NCBI GenBank assembly: GCA_047630175.1
Contig: JBLHVI010000120.1
Span: 1 to 8,023, forward strand
Direction of reading: 5' to 3'
From: UBA4582 sp047630175
Lineage (GTDB): Bacteria > Pseudomonadota > Gammaproteobacteria > Pseudomonadales > Azotimanducaceae
DNA: 8,023 nt
Both the position numbers and the translations under genes were made by a program. How positions within the stretch are numbered: the first letter of the stretch is position 1; every line of letters begins with the position of its first letter. Positions 1 to 5,361 of the stretch are shown here, piece after piece. Under the pieces are notes generated by a model. It was not told the origin of the DNA and did no database searches. It saw nothing but the letters and a program-made list of their open reading frames with translations.

Positions 1-740
1 CCAGTGGTGTTCGCGATGATAGTGACACCGCAACGATGGGTTCCGCATTGAAGGTGTGGCAATTGCGCCAATACAAAGACTATGACCCGGATGTTGAGCT
101 GGGCACGCGTAACATGAAGATGGCGTTGCGACGCTTACGTAAATTTGCGCGTACGGCGGTTGATCTAGAGTTGGATCTAGCCGGCACGATTCACGCGACA
201 GCGAATAACGGCGGCTTTCTGCAGATCAAGGAAGTGCAGGAGCGGCGTAATTCCGTGAAAGTCTTGCTGTTGCTAGATGTGGGTGGCTCGATGGATGAGC
301 ACGTGGAGCGCTGCGAGCAATTGTTCTCGGCAGCACGGTCTGAATTTAAGTATATGCAGTCTTTTTACTTTCACAATTGCATTTATGAGTCGCTATGGCT
401 TGATAACGCGCGTCGTCCGGAGGACCGTGTTAAAACTCTAGACGTGTTAAGAAAATTTGGTTCGGACTACAAGATCATCGTTGTGGGAGATGCCAGTATG
501 GGGCGCCAAGAAGTTGTTGAAAAGGGCGGCGGCGTCGAGCATTACAACGCGGAGTCAGGTGAAGTATGGCTTGATCGGCTGCAGCAGCACTTCCGCAAAG
601 TGATCTGGTTGAATCCGATGGCGCCGCAGCAATGGTGTGACAGTCAGACTGTTACATTGCTACAGGGGTTGATGGCCAAGCAGATGTATCACCTGAGTGT
701 TGAGGGTATAGAGCAGGCGATGAAAGTGTTGGTGCGCTAG
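1..740 (+). CDS. VWA domain protein, CoxE-like (5' end outside window)
   Basis: The reading frame is open from base 3 to the TAG at 738-740, so the N-terminal part lies upstream of the window. The ATG at 36 is internal: the conserved segment with VWQLRQYKDYD and ELGTRN is preceded in frame by more residues, and relatives are, from memory, near 390 residues. The visible part is the C-terminal VWA domain. A hydrophobic strand leads into a metal-site (MIDAS) motif DVGGSMD at 276-296, a variant of DxSxS with Gly at the third position. It is followed by the YFHNCIYES strand and a VVGDASM strand with its Asp at 489. Family members are usually encoded beside MoxR-type AAA+ ATPases and are thought to act as metal-dependent adaptors in protein or cofactor maturation. 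Whether a MoxR gene lies upstream cannot be seen. The family call is secure; the cellular role is unknown. It converges with the next gene across 58 bases. Confidence 0.88.
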   Translation, partial: SGVRDDSDTATMGSALKVWQLRQYKDYDPDVELGTRNMKMALRRLRKFARTAVDLELDLAGTIHATANNGGFLQIKEVQERRNSVKVLLLLDVGGSMDEHVERCEQLFSAARSEFKYMQSFYFHNCIYESLWLDNARRPEDRVKTLDVLRKFGSDYKIIVVGDASMGRQEVVEKGGGVEHYNAESGEVWLDRLQQHFRKVIWLNPMAPQQWCDSQTVTLLQGLMAKQMYHLSVEGIEQAMKVLVR

Positions 741-798
741 TGGTGGGTGTTGTGGCACTAAGCACGCTACTCCTTTTTGGCTGGGTACAAAGGGCGCG

Positions 799-1776
799 CT
801 ATGACACTTGGCGGATGGGGTGGTTGTTGAGGAAGGCTTTGATATTTTCTTGCAACTGCACGACTAAGCGCTGACGTGATTCTCGGGCCGCCCACGCGAT
901 ATGGGGTGTCACGATGAGATTGTCGAGTTGAGCGTTAAGTAATGGGTCGTGGCTGTCAGGGGGTTCTGTAGGTAGAACATCCACGGCGGCGCCGGCGATA
1001 ATGCCGTGTTGTAATGCATGCACAAGCGCCTCTGAATTGATGAGACCGCCACGGGCGGTATTAACCAGTAATGCAGACGGCTTCATCATGGCGAGTCTGG
1101 GCTGGTTGATTAAATGATGGGTTAGAGGCGTTAATGGACAATGCAGGCTGACCACGTCTGCGTTGGATAGTACGTCTTCAATTGACAAGCTTGGCGCGTT
1201 ATCAGGTGCCGCGAGCGGAGCCTCGGTTGGCCGTACGCCAGGACGTCTGGCTGTGACGATCTCCATGCCAAGGCTGCGTGCCACGCTAGCAACGTTGCGC
1301 CCGAGCTCACCATAGCCAACGATCCCAAGTGTTTTACCACTGAGCTCAAAAATAGGGTGGTCGAGCAAGCAGAATACTGAGCTTTGTTGCCAATCACCGT
1401 GTTCTACGTCGCTAACGTAATTGGTAAGGCGTGTCGTCAGAGCAAGTATTAAGGCCATAGTGTGTTGTACTACAGAGGCTGTGGCATAGCCGACGGCGTT
1501 ACAAACTAGTATTTTTTGACTGTGAGCAGCTGCCAGATCGATGTTGTTAGTGCCCGTTGCCATCACGCAGATCAGCTTGAGATTAGTTGTCTGCTGGATG
1601 TCATTCGCAGAGAGTGTAACTTTGTTGCTCAGAACGATATCAGCGCCCCTAATCCTTTCAGCCACTTGTGTGGCATTGGTCGAAGGATACATCTGCCAGT
1701 CGCTAACGACATTTACGAGTGGGGACAGATCTATGTCCTGTCCTAGGCTGGCTGTGTCTAGTATGACGCCCTTCAT
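799..1776 (-). CDS. D-2-hydroxyacid dehydrogenase (glycerate dehydrogenase/hydroxypyruvate reductase-like)
   Basis: A 325-residue NAD(P)-dependent oxidoreductase, full length for the family. The dinucleotide-binding Rossmann motif GYGELG is at residues 154-159. The catalytic triad is visible: Arg242 in NTARGG, Glu271 in DVLPTEPP and His292 in TPHIAWAA. The N-terminal substrate-domain segment ATGTNNIDLAAA (73-84) is also typical. These enzymes reversibly reduce 2-keto acids to D-2-hydroxy acids in the cytoplasm. Overall resemblance, including the segment VFCLLDHPIFEL, points to the glycerate/hydroxypyruvate branch (HprA-like), but the substrate cannot be fixed from sequence, so no symbol is given. 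The residue after GYGELG is Arg, so the usual acidic NAD-selecting residue was not pinned down. The ATG start at 1776 has only a weak purine-rich stretch upstream. An ATG 13 bases further upstream is out of frame. It stands alone on the minus strand. Confidence 0.9.
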   Translation of the reverse strand: MKGVILDTASLGQDIDLSPLVNVVSDWQMYPSTNATQVAERIRGADIVLSNKVTLSANDIQQTTNLKLICVMATGTNNIDLAAAHSQKILVCNAVGYATASVVQHTMALILALTTRLTNYVSDVEHGDWQQSSVFCLLDHPIFELSGKTLGIVGYGELGRNVASVARSLGMEIVTARRPGVRPTEAPLAAPDNAPSLSIEDVLSNADVVSLHCPLTPLTHHLINQPRLAMMKPSALLVNTARGGLINSEALVHALQHGIIAGAAVDVLPTEPPDSHDPLLNAQLDNLIVTPHIAWAARESRQRLVVQLQENIKAFLNNHPIRQVS

Positions 1777-1880
1777 CGGCTTTGCTCATATCTCGGTGAG
1801 GCAATACTAACACTGCACTATCAGGTCGTGGTAGGGACGTATGGAAAGTTTAATGTTGTTATCAATTTCAACTATCGTGC

Positions 1881-1912
1881 GCTGTCATAGACTGACGCTG
1901 TCATAGACCGAC
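1881..1912. repeat. 16-bp tandem direct repeat, two copies
   Basis: The unit GCTGTCATAGACTGAC at 1881-1896 is followed at once by GCTGTCATAGACCGAC at 1897-1912, with a single C/T difference at position 12. There are two copies only and no further partial unit. A local slippage duplication is the simplest explanation. Paired binding sites for a regulator are possible but unsupported. Confidence 0.85.
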
Positions 1913-2122
1913 AAGGGTGAATCGTCGAAGTGGTCGGCGTCAGCGTCGACCTTGTTGTTGGCGACACTACTGAATGGCGTGTAAAAGTAGGCCTTTTCGG
2001 CGGTTGTGTCGCGTTTCGTAGGCCTTCAATCGTAGAGCAGTATTTAGCAAAGACGCAGAAAAAGGCTGCATGCTGTCGGCATAGCGGGTGTCGAAAAAGG
2101 GTTGTCGATTTTTTGAGGGGTT

Positions 2123-2178
2123 CTGCGACCGATACAGTAAGCGGACGAGGGTCGCAGCGTTAGCGCTGCAGCCCTCGT
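2123..2178. repeat. Overlapping, mutually exclusive inverted repeats
   Basis: Arm CTGCGACC (2123-2130) is the exact reverse complement of GGTCGCAG (2150-2157). A second dyad overlaps it: ACGAGGG (2145-2151) pairs with CCCTCGT (2172-2178), and inside it GCAGCG (2154-2159) pairs with CGCTGC (2164-2169) around a TTAG loop, with one G-T pair and one mismatch between the two helices. Bases 2150-2157 are needed by both structures, so a transcript could form only one at a time. No T-run follows on either strand, so neither is a standard intrinsic terminator. It lies about 80 bases past the end of the prolyl isomerase gene and could sit in its 3' untranslated region. Confidence 0.6.
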
Positions 2179-2254
2179 TAGAGAATTACTGGCCGATGGT
2201 ATCGGACCGACGTAATTTGACCTAACTTACTAGGCAGCGTTTATCAAACCCAGT

Positions 2255-2779
2255 TTATTGGGCGAGGTCAGGAAAGCTCTTTGCCAAGGTATCATTCCAA
2301 GTTTGTACACGATCTTTCTGCGATTCCAGTAAAGCATCAGCATCACCGCTGATGGTGACTTTAATAATTTTATCGCCTTGAACAATCGCATTCACCACGT
2401 CTTGATCGGCGCTAGACGCCACCTGACCAAAGATGGCATGGGCGCCGTCAAGGTGAGGGGTTGGAACGTGAGTGATGAAGAACTGGCTGCCATTGGTGCG
2501 TGGTCCAGCATTGGCCATGGATAGCTTGCCCGGTGCGTCGTGGCGTAGGCTCGCAACGAACTCGTCCTCGAACTTGTAACCTGGGTCGCCGGTGCCGGTA
2601 CCGGTGGGGCAACCGCCCTGAACCATGAACGAGTTGATTACACGGTGAAAGTTCAGGTCATCGTAGTAGCCTTTTTGGGCTAGATTAACGAAGTTGGCGA
2701 CGGTTAGCGGTGCCTCGTCAGCGAAGAACTCGATATTGATCGTACCTTGGGTTGTTTCCATTTGTGCTGAAATATTCAC
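2255..2779 (-). CDS. ppiB: Cyclophilin-type peptidyl-prolyl cis-trans isomerase
   Basis: A 174-residue cyclophilin that catalyses cis-trans isomerisation of Xaa-Pro bonds during protein folding. Family residues are evident: FHRVI (44-48) with catalytic Arg46, then Phe51 and Gln54 of FMVQGG, the NGSQFFIT segment (96-103), and HLDGAHAIFG (109-118) with His114. The position of the cyclosporin-contacting Trp of human CypA is His109, as in many bacterial enzymes. No signal peptide is seen, so it should be cytoplasmic. The start is a GTG at 2779, chosen because AGGA (2791-2788) lies 8 bases upstream. The ATG at codon 7 has no such site. The catalytic domain ends near residue 145, and a charged tail of about 30 residues follows. 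It lies 114 bases downstream of gltA on the same strand, with no clear terminator between, so read-through from gltA is possible. Confidence 0.92.
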   Translation of the reverse strand: MNISAQMETTQGTINIEFFADEAPLTVANFVNLAQKGYYDDLNFHRVINSFMVQGGCPTGTGTGDPGYKFEDEFVASLRHDAPGKLSMANAGPRTNGSQFFITHVPTPHLDGAHAIFGQVASSADQDVVNAIVQGDKIIKVTISGDADALLESQKDRVQTWNDTLAKSFPDLAQ

Positions 2780-2893
2780 GATGTAAATCCTGTCGGTAAT
2801 GATTGAATTAGCACAACCTTAAGCTGTGCCACGTGTCATACGGTGTGGTTGAGCCGCTGTATTACCCTGGCTGTTGAAGCGACGGTGTCACGC

Positions 2894-4174
2894 CTAGCGC
2901 GTTTCCAAAGACGCGTAGTCTCGTTGATGCTCTCCTAGGTATAGCTGGCGAGGGCGCGCTATCTTATAAGGAGCGGCGAGCATTTCGTTCCAATGGCTAA
3001 CCCAGCCTGGCATTCTACCGAGTGTGAAGATCACTGTGAACAGCTCAACGGGTATGCCGACAGCCTTCAATGTGATGCCGGAGTAAAAGTCGATATTTGG
3101 ATAGAGCTTGCGAGAGATGAAGTAGTCATCTTCGCGGGCAATCTTTTCTAGCTGCTTGGCGATCTTCAGCAACGGATCTGCTTCTAGACCCAACTCGGCC
3201 AATACCGCGGCGCAAGATTCTTCCATGACCTTGGCACGTGGGTCAAAATTCTTGTAGACGCGATGGCCAAAACCCATCAGCTTGAAAGGGTCATCTTTGT
3301 CCTTCGCTTTGGCGACATACTCAGCGACCCGTGACTCATCGCCTATCTCTGTTAGCATATCGAGTACGGCTTCATTTGCACCGCCATGGGCTGGTCCCCA
3401 TAGTGCTGAAACGCCTGCTGAGATCGCCGCGTAAGGATTACAGTCTGTAGAGCCGGCCATTCGTACCGTGGATGTCGAGGCATTTTGCTCGTGATCGGCA
3501 TGTAAAATAAAGATTTTATCCATCGCCGCAGCAATCGTCGGGCTAATAGTTGATGCTTTTCCCGTCTCGCCAAAGCACATGTTCATGAAGTTTTCGGCAT
3601 ATCCGAGGCTTGTGTCAGGGGCGACGAAGGTCTCGCCGCGACCGTGTTTGTAAGCCATGGCGGCCAAGGTCGGGATCATAGCAATCAGGCGGTGCGCAGT
3701 TGTCATGCGGTTATCGGCGTTTTTGATATCTGTTTCTTCGTGATAAAGAGACGCGAGCCCAGAAATTGCGGCGCCAACCATCGACATGGGGTGAGCACCG
3801 CGAGCGAAACCGTTGAATATCTGTTGGAACTGCTTATCAATGGTCTGCTTGTCCTTAACGCTGACCTCAAATGCCTGCAGCTGGTCCTTGCTGGGCAGTT
3901 CACCATTTAATAATAAATAGCACACCTCCATATGGCTTGAACCACTGGCGAGTTGTTCAATAGGATAGCCGCGGTAGAGAAGAATTCCTGCATCACCATC
4001 GATATAAGTGATAGTAGAATCACAGCTGGCGGTGGATAAAAAGCCGGGATCATACGTAAAAACACCCTCGGCAATTAGGCCTCTAACGTCTACGACATTG
4101 GTGCCCTCTGTGGCCTCCAATACATTGAGATCAATGGTCTTGCCATCAATCGTAATCTCTACCTTTTGGGTCAT
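2894..4174 (-). CDS. gltA: Citrate synthase, type II
   Basis: Condenses acetyl-CoA and oxaloacetate to citrate, the entry step of the TCA cycle, in the cytoplasm. From the ATG at 4174 it is 426 residues, essentially the length of E. coli GltA (427). The catalytic residues are in place: His263 in WGPAHGGANEA, His304 in GFGHRVYKNFDPRA and Asp362 in PNIDFYSG. The signature LHADHEQNASTSTVR is also present. Length and sequence place it in the hexameric, NADH-sensitive type II class of Gram-negative bacteria, although NADH inhibition is inferred, not seen. The ATG is preceded by GGAG (4188-4185) at 10 bases. A TTG 36 bases further upstream would add an unconserved 12-residue extension and has no ribosome site. 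Divergent from sdhC across a 412-base regulatory region, as in many gammaproteobacteria. The encoded protein looks intact. Confidence 0.97.
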   Translation of the reverse strand: MTQKVEITIDGKTIDLNVLEATEGTNVVDVRGLIAEGVFTYDPGFLSTASCDSTITYIDGDAGILLYRGYPIEQLASGSSHMEVCYLLLNGELPSKDQLQAFEVSVKDKQTIDKQFQQIFNGFARGAHPMSMVGAAISGLASLYHEETDIKNADNRMTTAHRLIAMIPTLAAMAYKHGRGETFVAPDTSLGYAENFMNMCFGETGKASTISPTIAAAMDKIFILHADHEQNASTSTVRMAGSTDCNPYAAISAGVSALWGPAHGGANEAVLDMLTEIGDESRVAEYVAKAKDKDDPFKLMGFGHRVYKNFDPRAKVMEESCAAVLAELGLEADPLLKIAKQLEKIAREDDYFISRKLYPNIDFYSGITLKAVGIPVELFTVIFTLGRMPGWVSHWNEMLAAPYKIARPRQLYLGEHQRDYASLETR

Positions 4175-4359
4175 GATCGTGCGTCTCCGGATAAACCAAT
4201 AGCGCCGCAAACTCGAGCGGCTTTGTGTCTGTGAATAGTTCGATGAGTAGGATATTAGTCGTTTTGCATTGTTCTGCTGCTCTTTGAGCTACTCTTAACT
4301 CTTATAGTTCGATTTTTATTGAGATAATTTTTGGTGTGAAGACGGCCAAATTTTAAAAG

Positions 4360-4387
4360 CATGCGTATCCTATCCCGGGATGGCATG
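4360..4387. promoter_or_regulatory. Nested palindrome at the gltA promoter (possible operator)
   Basis: ATCCCGGGAT at 4372-4381 is a perfect 10-bp palindrome. It is flanked by a second dyad, CATGC (4360-4364) with GCATG (4383-4387). The block covers the predicted gltA start point and touches the -10 hexamer, which is where a repressor would act. I do not recognise it as the site of a named regulator. Confidence 0.35.
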
Positions 4388-4413
4388 ATTTCAAAACCAA
4401 CGCTGCTTGTAAA
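4385..4413 (-). promoter_or_regulatory. Candidate sigma-70 promoter for gltA
   Basis: Reading leftward, TTTACA (4413-4408, 5 of 6 match to the -35 consensus) is followed by a 17-base spacer and AATCAT (4390-4385, 4 of 6), with a TGA just upstream of the -10 that fits an extended -10 element. The start site would fall near 4378. A TATAAG hexamer at 4305-4300 is closer to gltA but lacks any -35 partner. It could be a second promoter. Confidence 0.42.
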
Positions 4414-4446
4414 GCTTAGATGTTGGTGAACTGGCGGTGAGTAGGT

Positions 4447-4475
4447 TTGTCTTTTGCCTGCAAACTCACTATCAT
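4447..4475 (+). promoter_or_regulatory. Candidate sigma-70 promoter for sdhCDAB
   Basis: TTGTCT (4447-4452, 4 of 6 match) is followed by exactly 17 bases and TATCAT (4470-4475, 5 of 6 match). Transcription would start near 4482, giving an sdhC leader of about 105 bases that contains the hairpin and short ORF described below. It is the best-spaced pair I found on this strand in the gap. Confidence 0.5.
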
Positions 4476-4501
4476 TGCCACCGAAAAATTCCAAAAGCCA
4501 A

Positions 4502-4569
4502 CGTCTTTACTGGCCGGCCGGAGGGCACATGAGCAGCGACGCTAGGTGCTTGCCGAGGCGGTAAAGACG
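4502..4569 (+). promoter_or_regulatory. Long hairpin in the sdhC leader
   Basis: CGTCTTTAC (4502-4510) is a perfect 9-bp inverted repeat of GTAAAGACG (4561-4569). Inside it further pairing can be drawn by hand: CC (4514-4515) with GG (4557-4558), GGC (4516-4518) with GCC (4552-4554), and GCAC (4525-4528) with GTGC (4546-4549) extended by two G-T pairs. The result is a compact irregular hairpin of 68 bases. It encloses the ribosome site and start codon of the 11-codon ORF and ends 17 bases before the sdhC start. It has no T-run, so it is not a terminator. I cannot assign it to a known RNA family. Confidence 0.45.
4529..4564 (+). CDS. Putative 11-codon leader ORF upstream of sdhC
   Basis: ATG at 4529 follows GGAGG (4520-4524) by 4 bases, the best ribosome binding site in the gap. 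It runs 11 codons (MSSDARCLPRR) to TAA at 4562-4564, 22 bases before sdhC. The second half contains three Arg codons (AGG, AGG, CGG), which are rare in many gammaproteobacteria. Its stop lies within the 3' arm of the leader hairpin, so a terminating ribosome would open that helix. This looks like a leader peptide whose translation could influence sdhC, which itself starts with GTG behind a poor ribosome site. There is no direct evidence of translation, and a short frame like this can arise by chance. Confidence 0.3.
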   Translation: MSSDARCLPRR

Positions 4570-4586
4570 AAACTGAGTAATTATTT

Positions 4587-4979
4587 GTGAAACATGATAA
4601 GCGCCCCATAAATGTTGATCCTTCAGATCTCATGGCATTTGCCTGGCCTCTGTCAGCACTTGCCTCCATCACACACCGCATAGCTGGCGTTATATTGTTT
4701 GTAGGCATCGCCTTCGGACTCTACGCGTTAGACATGTCATTGAGTTCCGCGGCAGGTTTCGACGCCCTTAAAGGCATGCTCAAATCACCCTTTGGCATGT
4801 TAGTAACGTGGGGACTGCTATCGGCATTGGCCTATCATTTTGTGGCTGGTATCAAGCACTTGCTGCTGGATATGGAAGTGGCCGATACGCTGGAAGGTAG
4901 TAATTTTGCTGCCAAAGTAACGATATTAGTCTCGGCCGTGTTGATATTTCTCGCCGGCGTTTGGGTCATTCAGGGATAA
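4587..4979 (+). CDS. sdhC: Succinate dehydrogenase cytochrome b556 subunit
   Basis: One of two membrane anchors of complex II (succinate:quinone oxidoreductase), binding haem b and ubiquinone in the inner membrane. The 130-residue protein has three hydrophobic segments near residues 22-48, 68-92 and 108-128. Key residues fall at the same numbers as in E. coli SdhC: Ser27 and Arg31 of the quinone site (in ASITHRIAG) and haem ligand His84 (in ALAYHFVAG). The start is a GTG at 4587. An in-frame TAA at 4578-4580 rules out a longer protein, and the conserved RPINVDPSD segment lies before the first internal Met. Only a weak GAG (4574-4576) serves as ribosome site, which is notable for the first gene of a major operon. 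First gene of sdhCDAB; its stop codon abuts the ribosome site of sdhD. Confidence 0.94.
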   Translation: MKHDKRPINVDPSDLMAFAWPLSALASITHRIAGVILFVGIAFGLYALDMSLSSAAGFDALKGMLKSPFGMLVTWGLLSALAYHFVAGIKHLLLDMEVADTLEGSNFAAKVTILVSAVLIFLAGVWVIQG

Positions 4980-4989
4980 AGGAGTCATT

Positions 4990-5358
4990 ATGGTTACGCA
5001 GGTCACTAGTTTTTCTCGCAACGGGCTATCAGATTTTATTGTTCAGCGGGTCACCGCCTATATTCTCGCCACTTACACGGTGTTTCTGGTGGGCTATCTG
5101 CTCATCAGCGGAGATCAGAGCTACGCGGAATGGCAAAATCTATTTTCTCAGACGTGGATGCAGATCTTCACGCTGCTGGCACTCGTATCAACATGTTCTC
5201 ACGCTTGGATAGGTATGTGGACGATAGGCACCGACTACATTCGTGAGCATTATTTTGGCCCAAGCGCCGACAGTATCCGTTTGATTTATCAAGTTATTTG
5301 CGTTTTGGCTTTGGCCATTTACCTGATCTGGGGCGTTAAGATCCTTTGGGGGAATTAG
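4990..5358 (+). CDS. sdhD: Succinate dehydrogenase hydrophobic membrane anchor subunit
   Basis: Second membrane anchor of complex II, 122 residues with three predicted helices near 14-38, 55-78 and 95-119. His71 (in CSHAWIGMW) is the expected haem b ligand, and Asp82-Tyr83 (in TDYIRE) match the quinone-site pair of E. coli SdhD, again with identical numbering. The N-terminal FSRNGLSDFIVQRVTA matches the family. The protein is 7 residues longer than E. coli SdhD, because of a longer loop after Tyr83 before the last helix. Start ATG 4990 has GGAG (4981-4984) at 5 bases. It begins 10 bases after sdhC and ends 3 bases before sdhA, so translational coupling is likely. Confidence 0.94.
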   Translation: MVTQVTSFSRNGLSDFIVQRVTAYILATYTVFLVGYLLISGDQSYAEWQNLFSQTWMQIFTLLALVSTCSHAWIGMWTIGTDYIREHYFGPSADSIRLIYQVICVLALAIYLIWGVKILWGN

Positions 5359-5361
5359 TAC

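Larger units (their letters stand above)
1777..2254. other. 478-base gap with no convincing gene
   Basis: Between the starts of the D-hydroxyacid dehydrogenase and the end of the prolyl isomerase I find no protein I recognise. The bases nearest 1777 should carry the leftward dehydrogenase promoter, but no good -35/-10 pair is visible. The rest holds a 16-bp tandem repeat (1881-1912), a small hairpin (1933-1939 with 1944-1950, loop TCAG, one G-T pair) and two competing inverted repeats (2123-2178). A GTG-initiated 77-codon frame at 1930-2163 looks like chance. The gap could be decayed coding DNA, or could hold a small structured RNA. Confidence 0.5.
4175..4586. other. Divergent gltA/sdhC regulatory region
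   Basis: This 412-base gap is AT-rich on the gltA side and GC-rich just before sdhC. It holds a candidate leftward gltA promoter (4385-4413), a candidate rightward sdh promoter (4447-4475), a palindrome next to the gltA -10 element (4372-4381), a 7-bp tandem repeat ACTCTTA (4291-4297 and 4298-4304) in the gltA leader, and a structured sdhC leader with a short ORF (4502-4569). If the promoter calls are right, the two transcripts start about 100 bases apart and do not overlap. The gltA leader would be about 200 bases long and the sdhC leader about 105. Confidence 0.75.

Noticed and set aside
741..798. Shared terminator between the convergent VWA and dehydrogenase genes
   Set aside because: No stable hairpin with a T-run is visible in these 58 bases.
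1930..2163. 77-codon GTG-initiated frame in the gap before ppiB
   Set aside because: No recognisable family, a GTG start with a poorly spaced ribosome site, and its end lies inside an inverted repeat. It is best treated as chance.
2780..2893. Imperfect inverted repeat (CAACC with GGTTG) between gltA and ppiB as a terminator
   Set aside because: Short arms, a long loop and no T-run in the direction of gltA transcription.
4175..4210. Upstream TTG start extending citrate synthase by 12 residues
   Set aside because: The extension is not family-like and lacks a ribosome site. The ATG at 4174 has GGAG and gives the expected length.
4291..4304. 7-bp tandem repeat ACTCTTA in the gltA leader
   Set aside because: Too short to separate from chance in AT-rich sequence; mentioned only in the description of the gap.
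4255..4494. 79-codon leftward frame filling the gltA/sdhC gap
   Set aside because: As a full frame it overlaps both candidate promoters and resembles no protein. Only the shorter internal start at 4362 was kept, as a low-interest possibility.
4594..4611. ATG just inside sdhC
   Set aside because: It is out of frame and stops after five codons.
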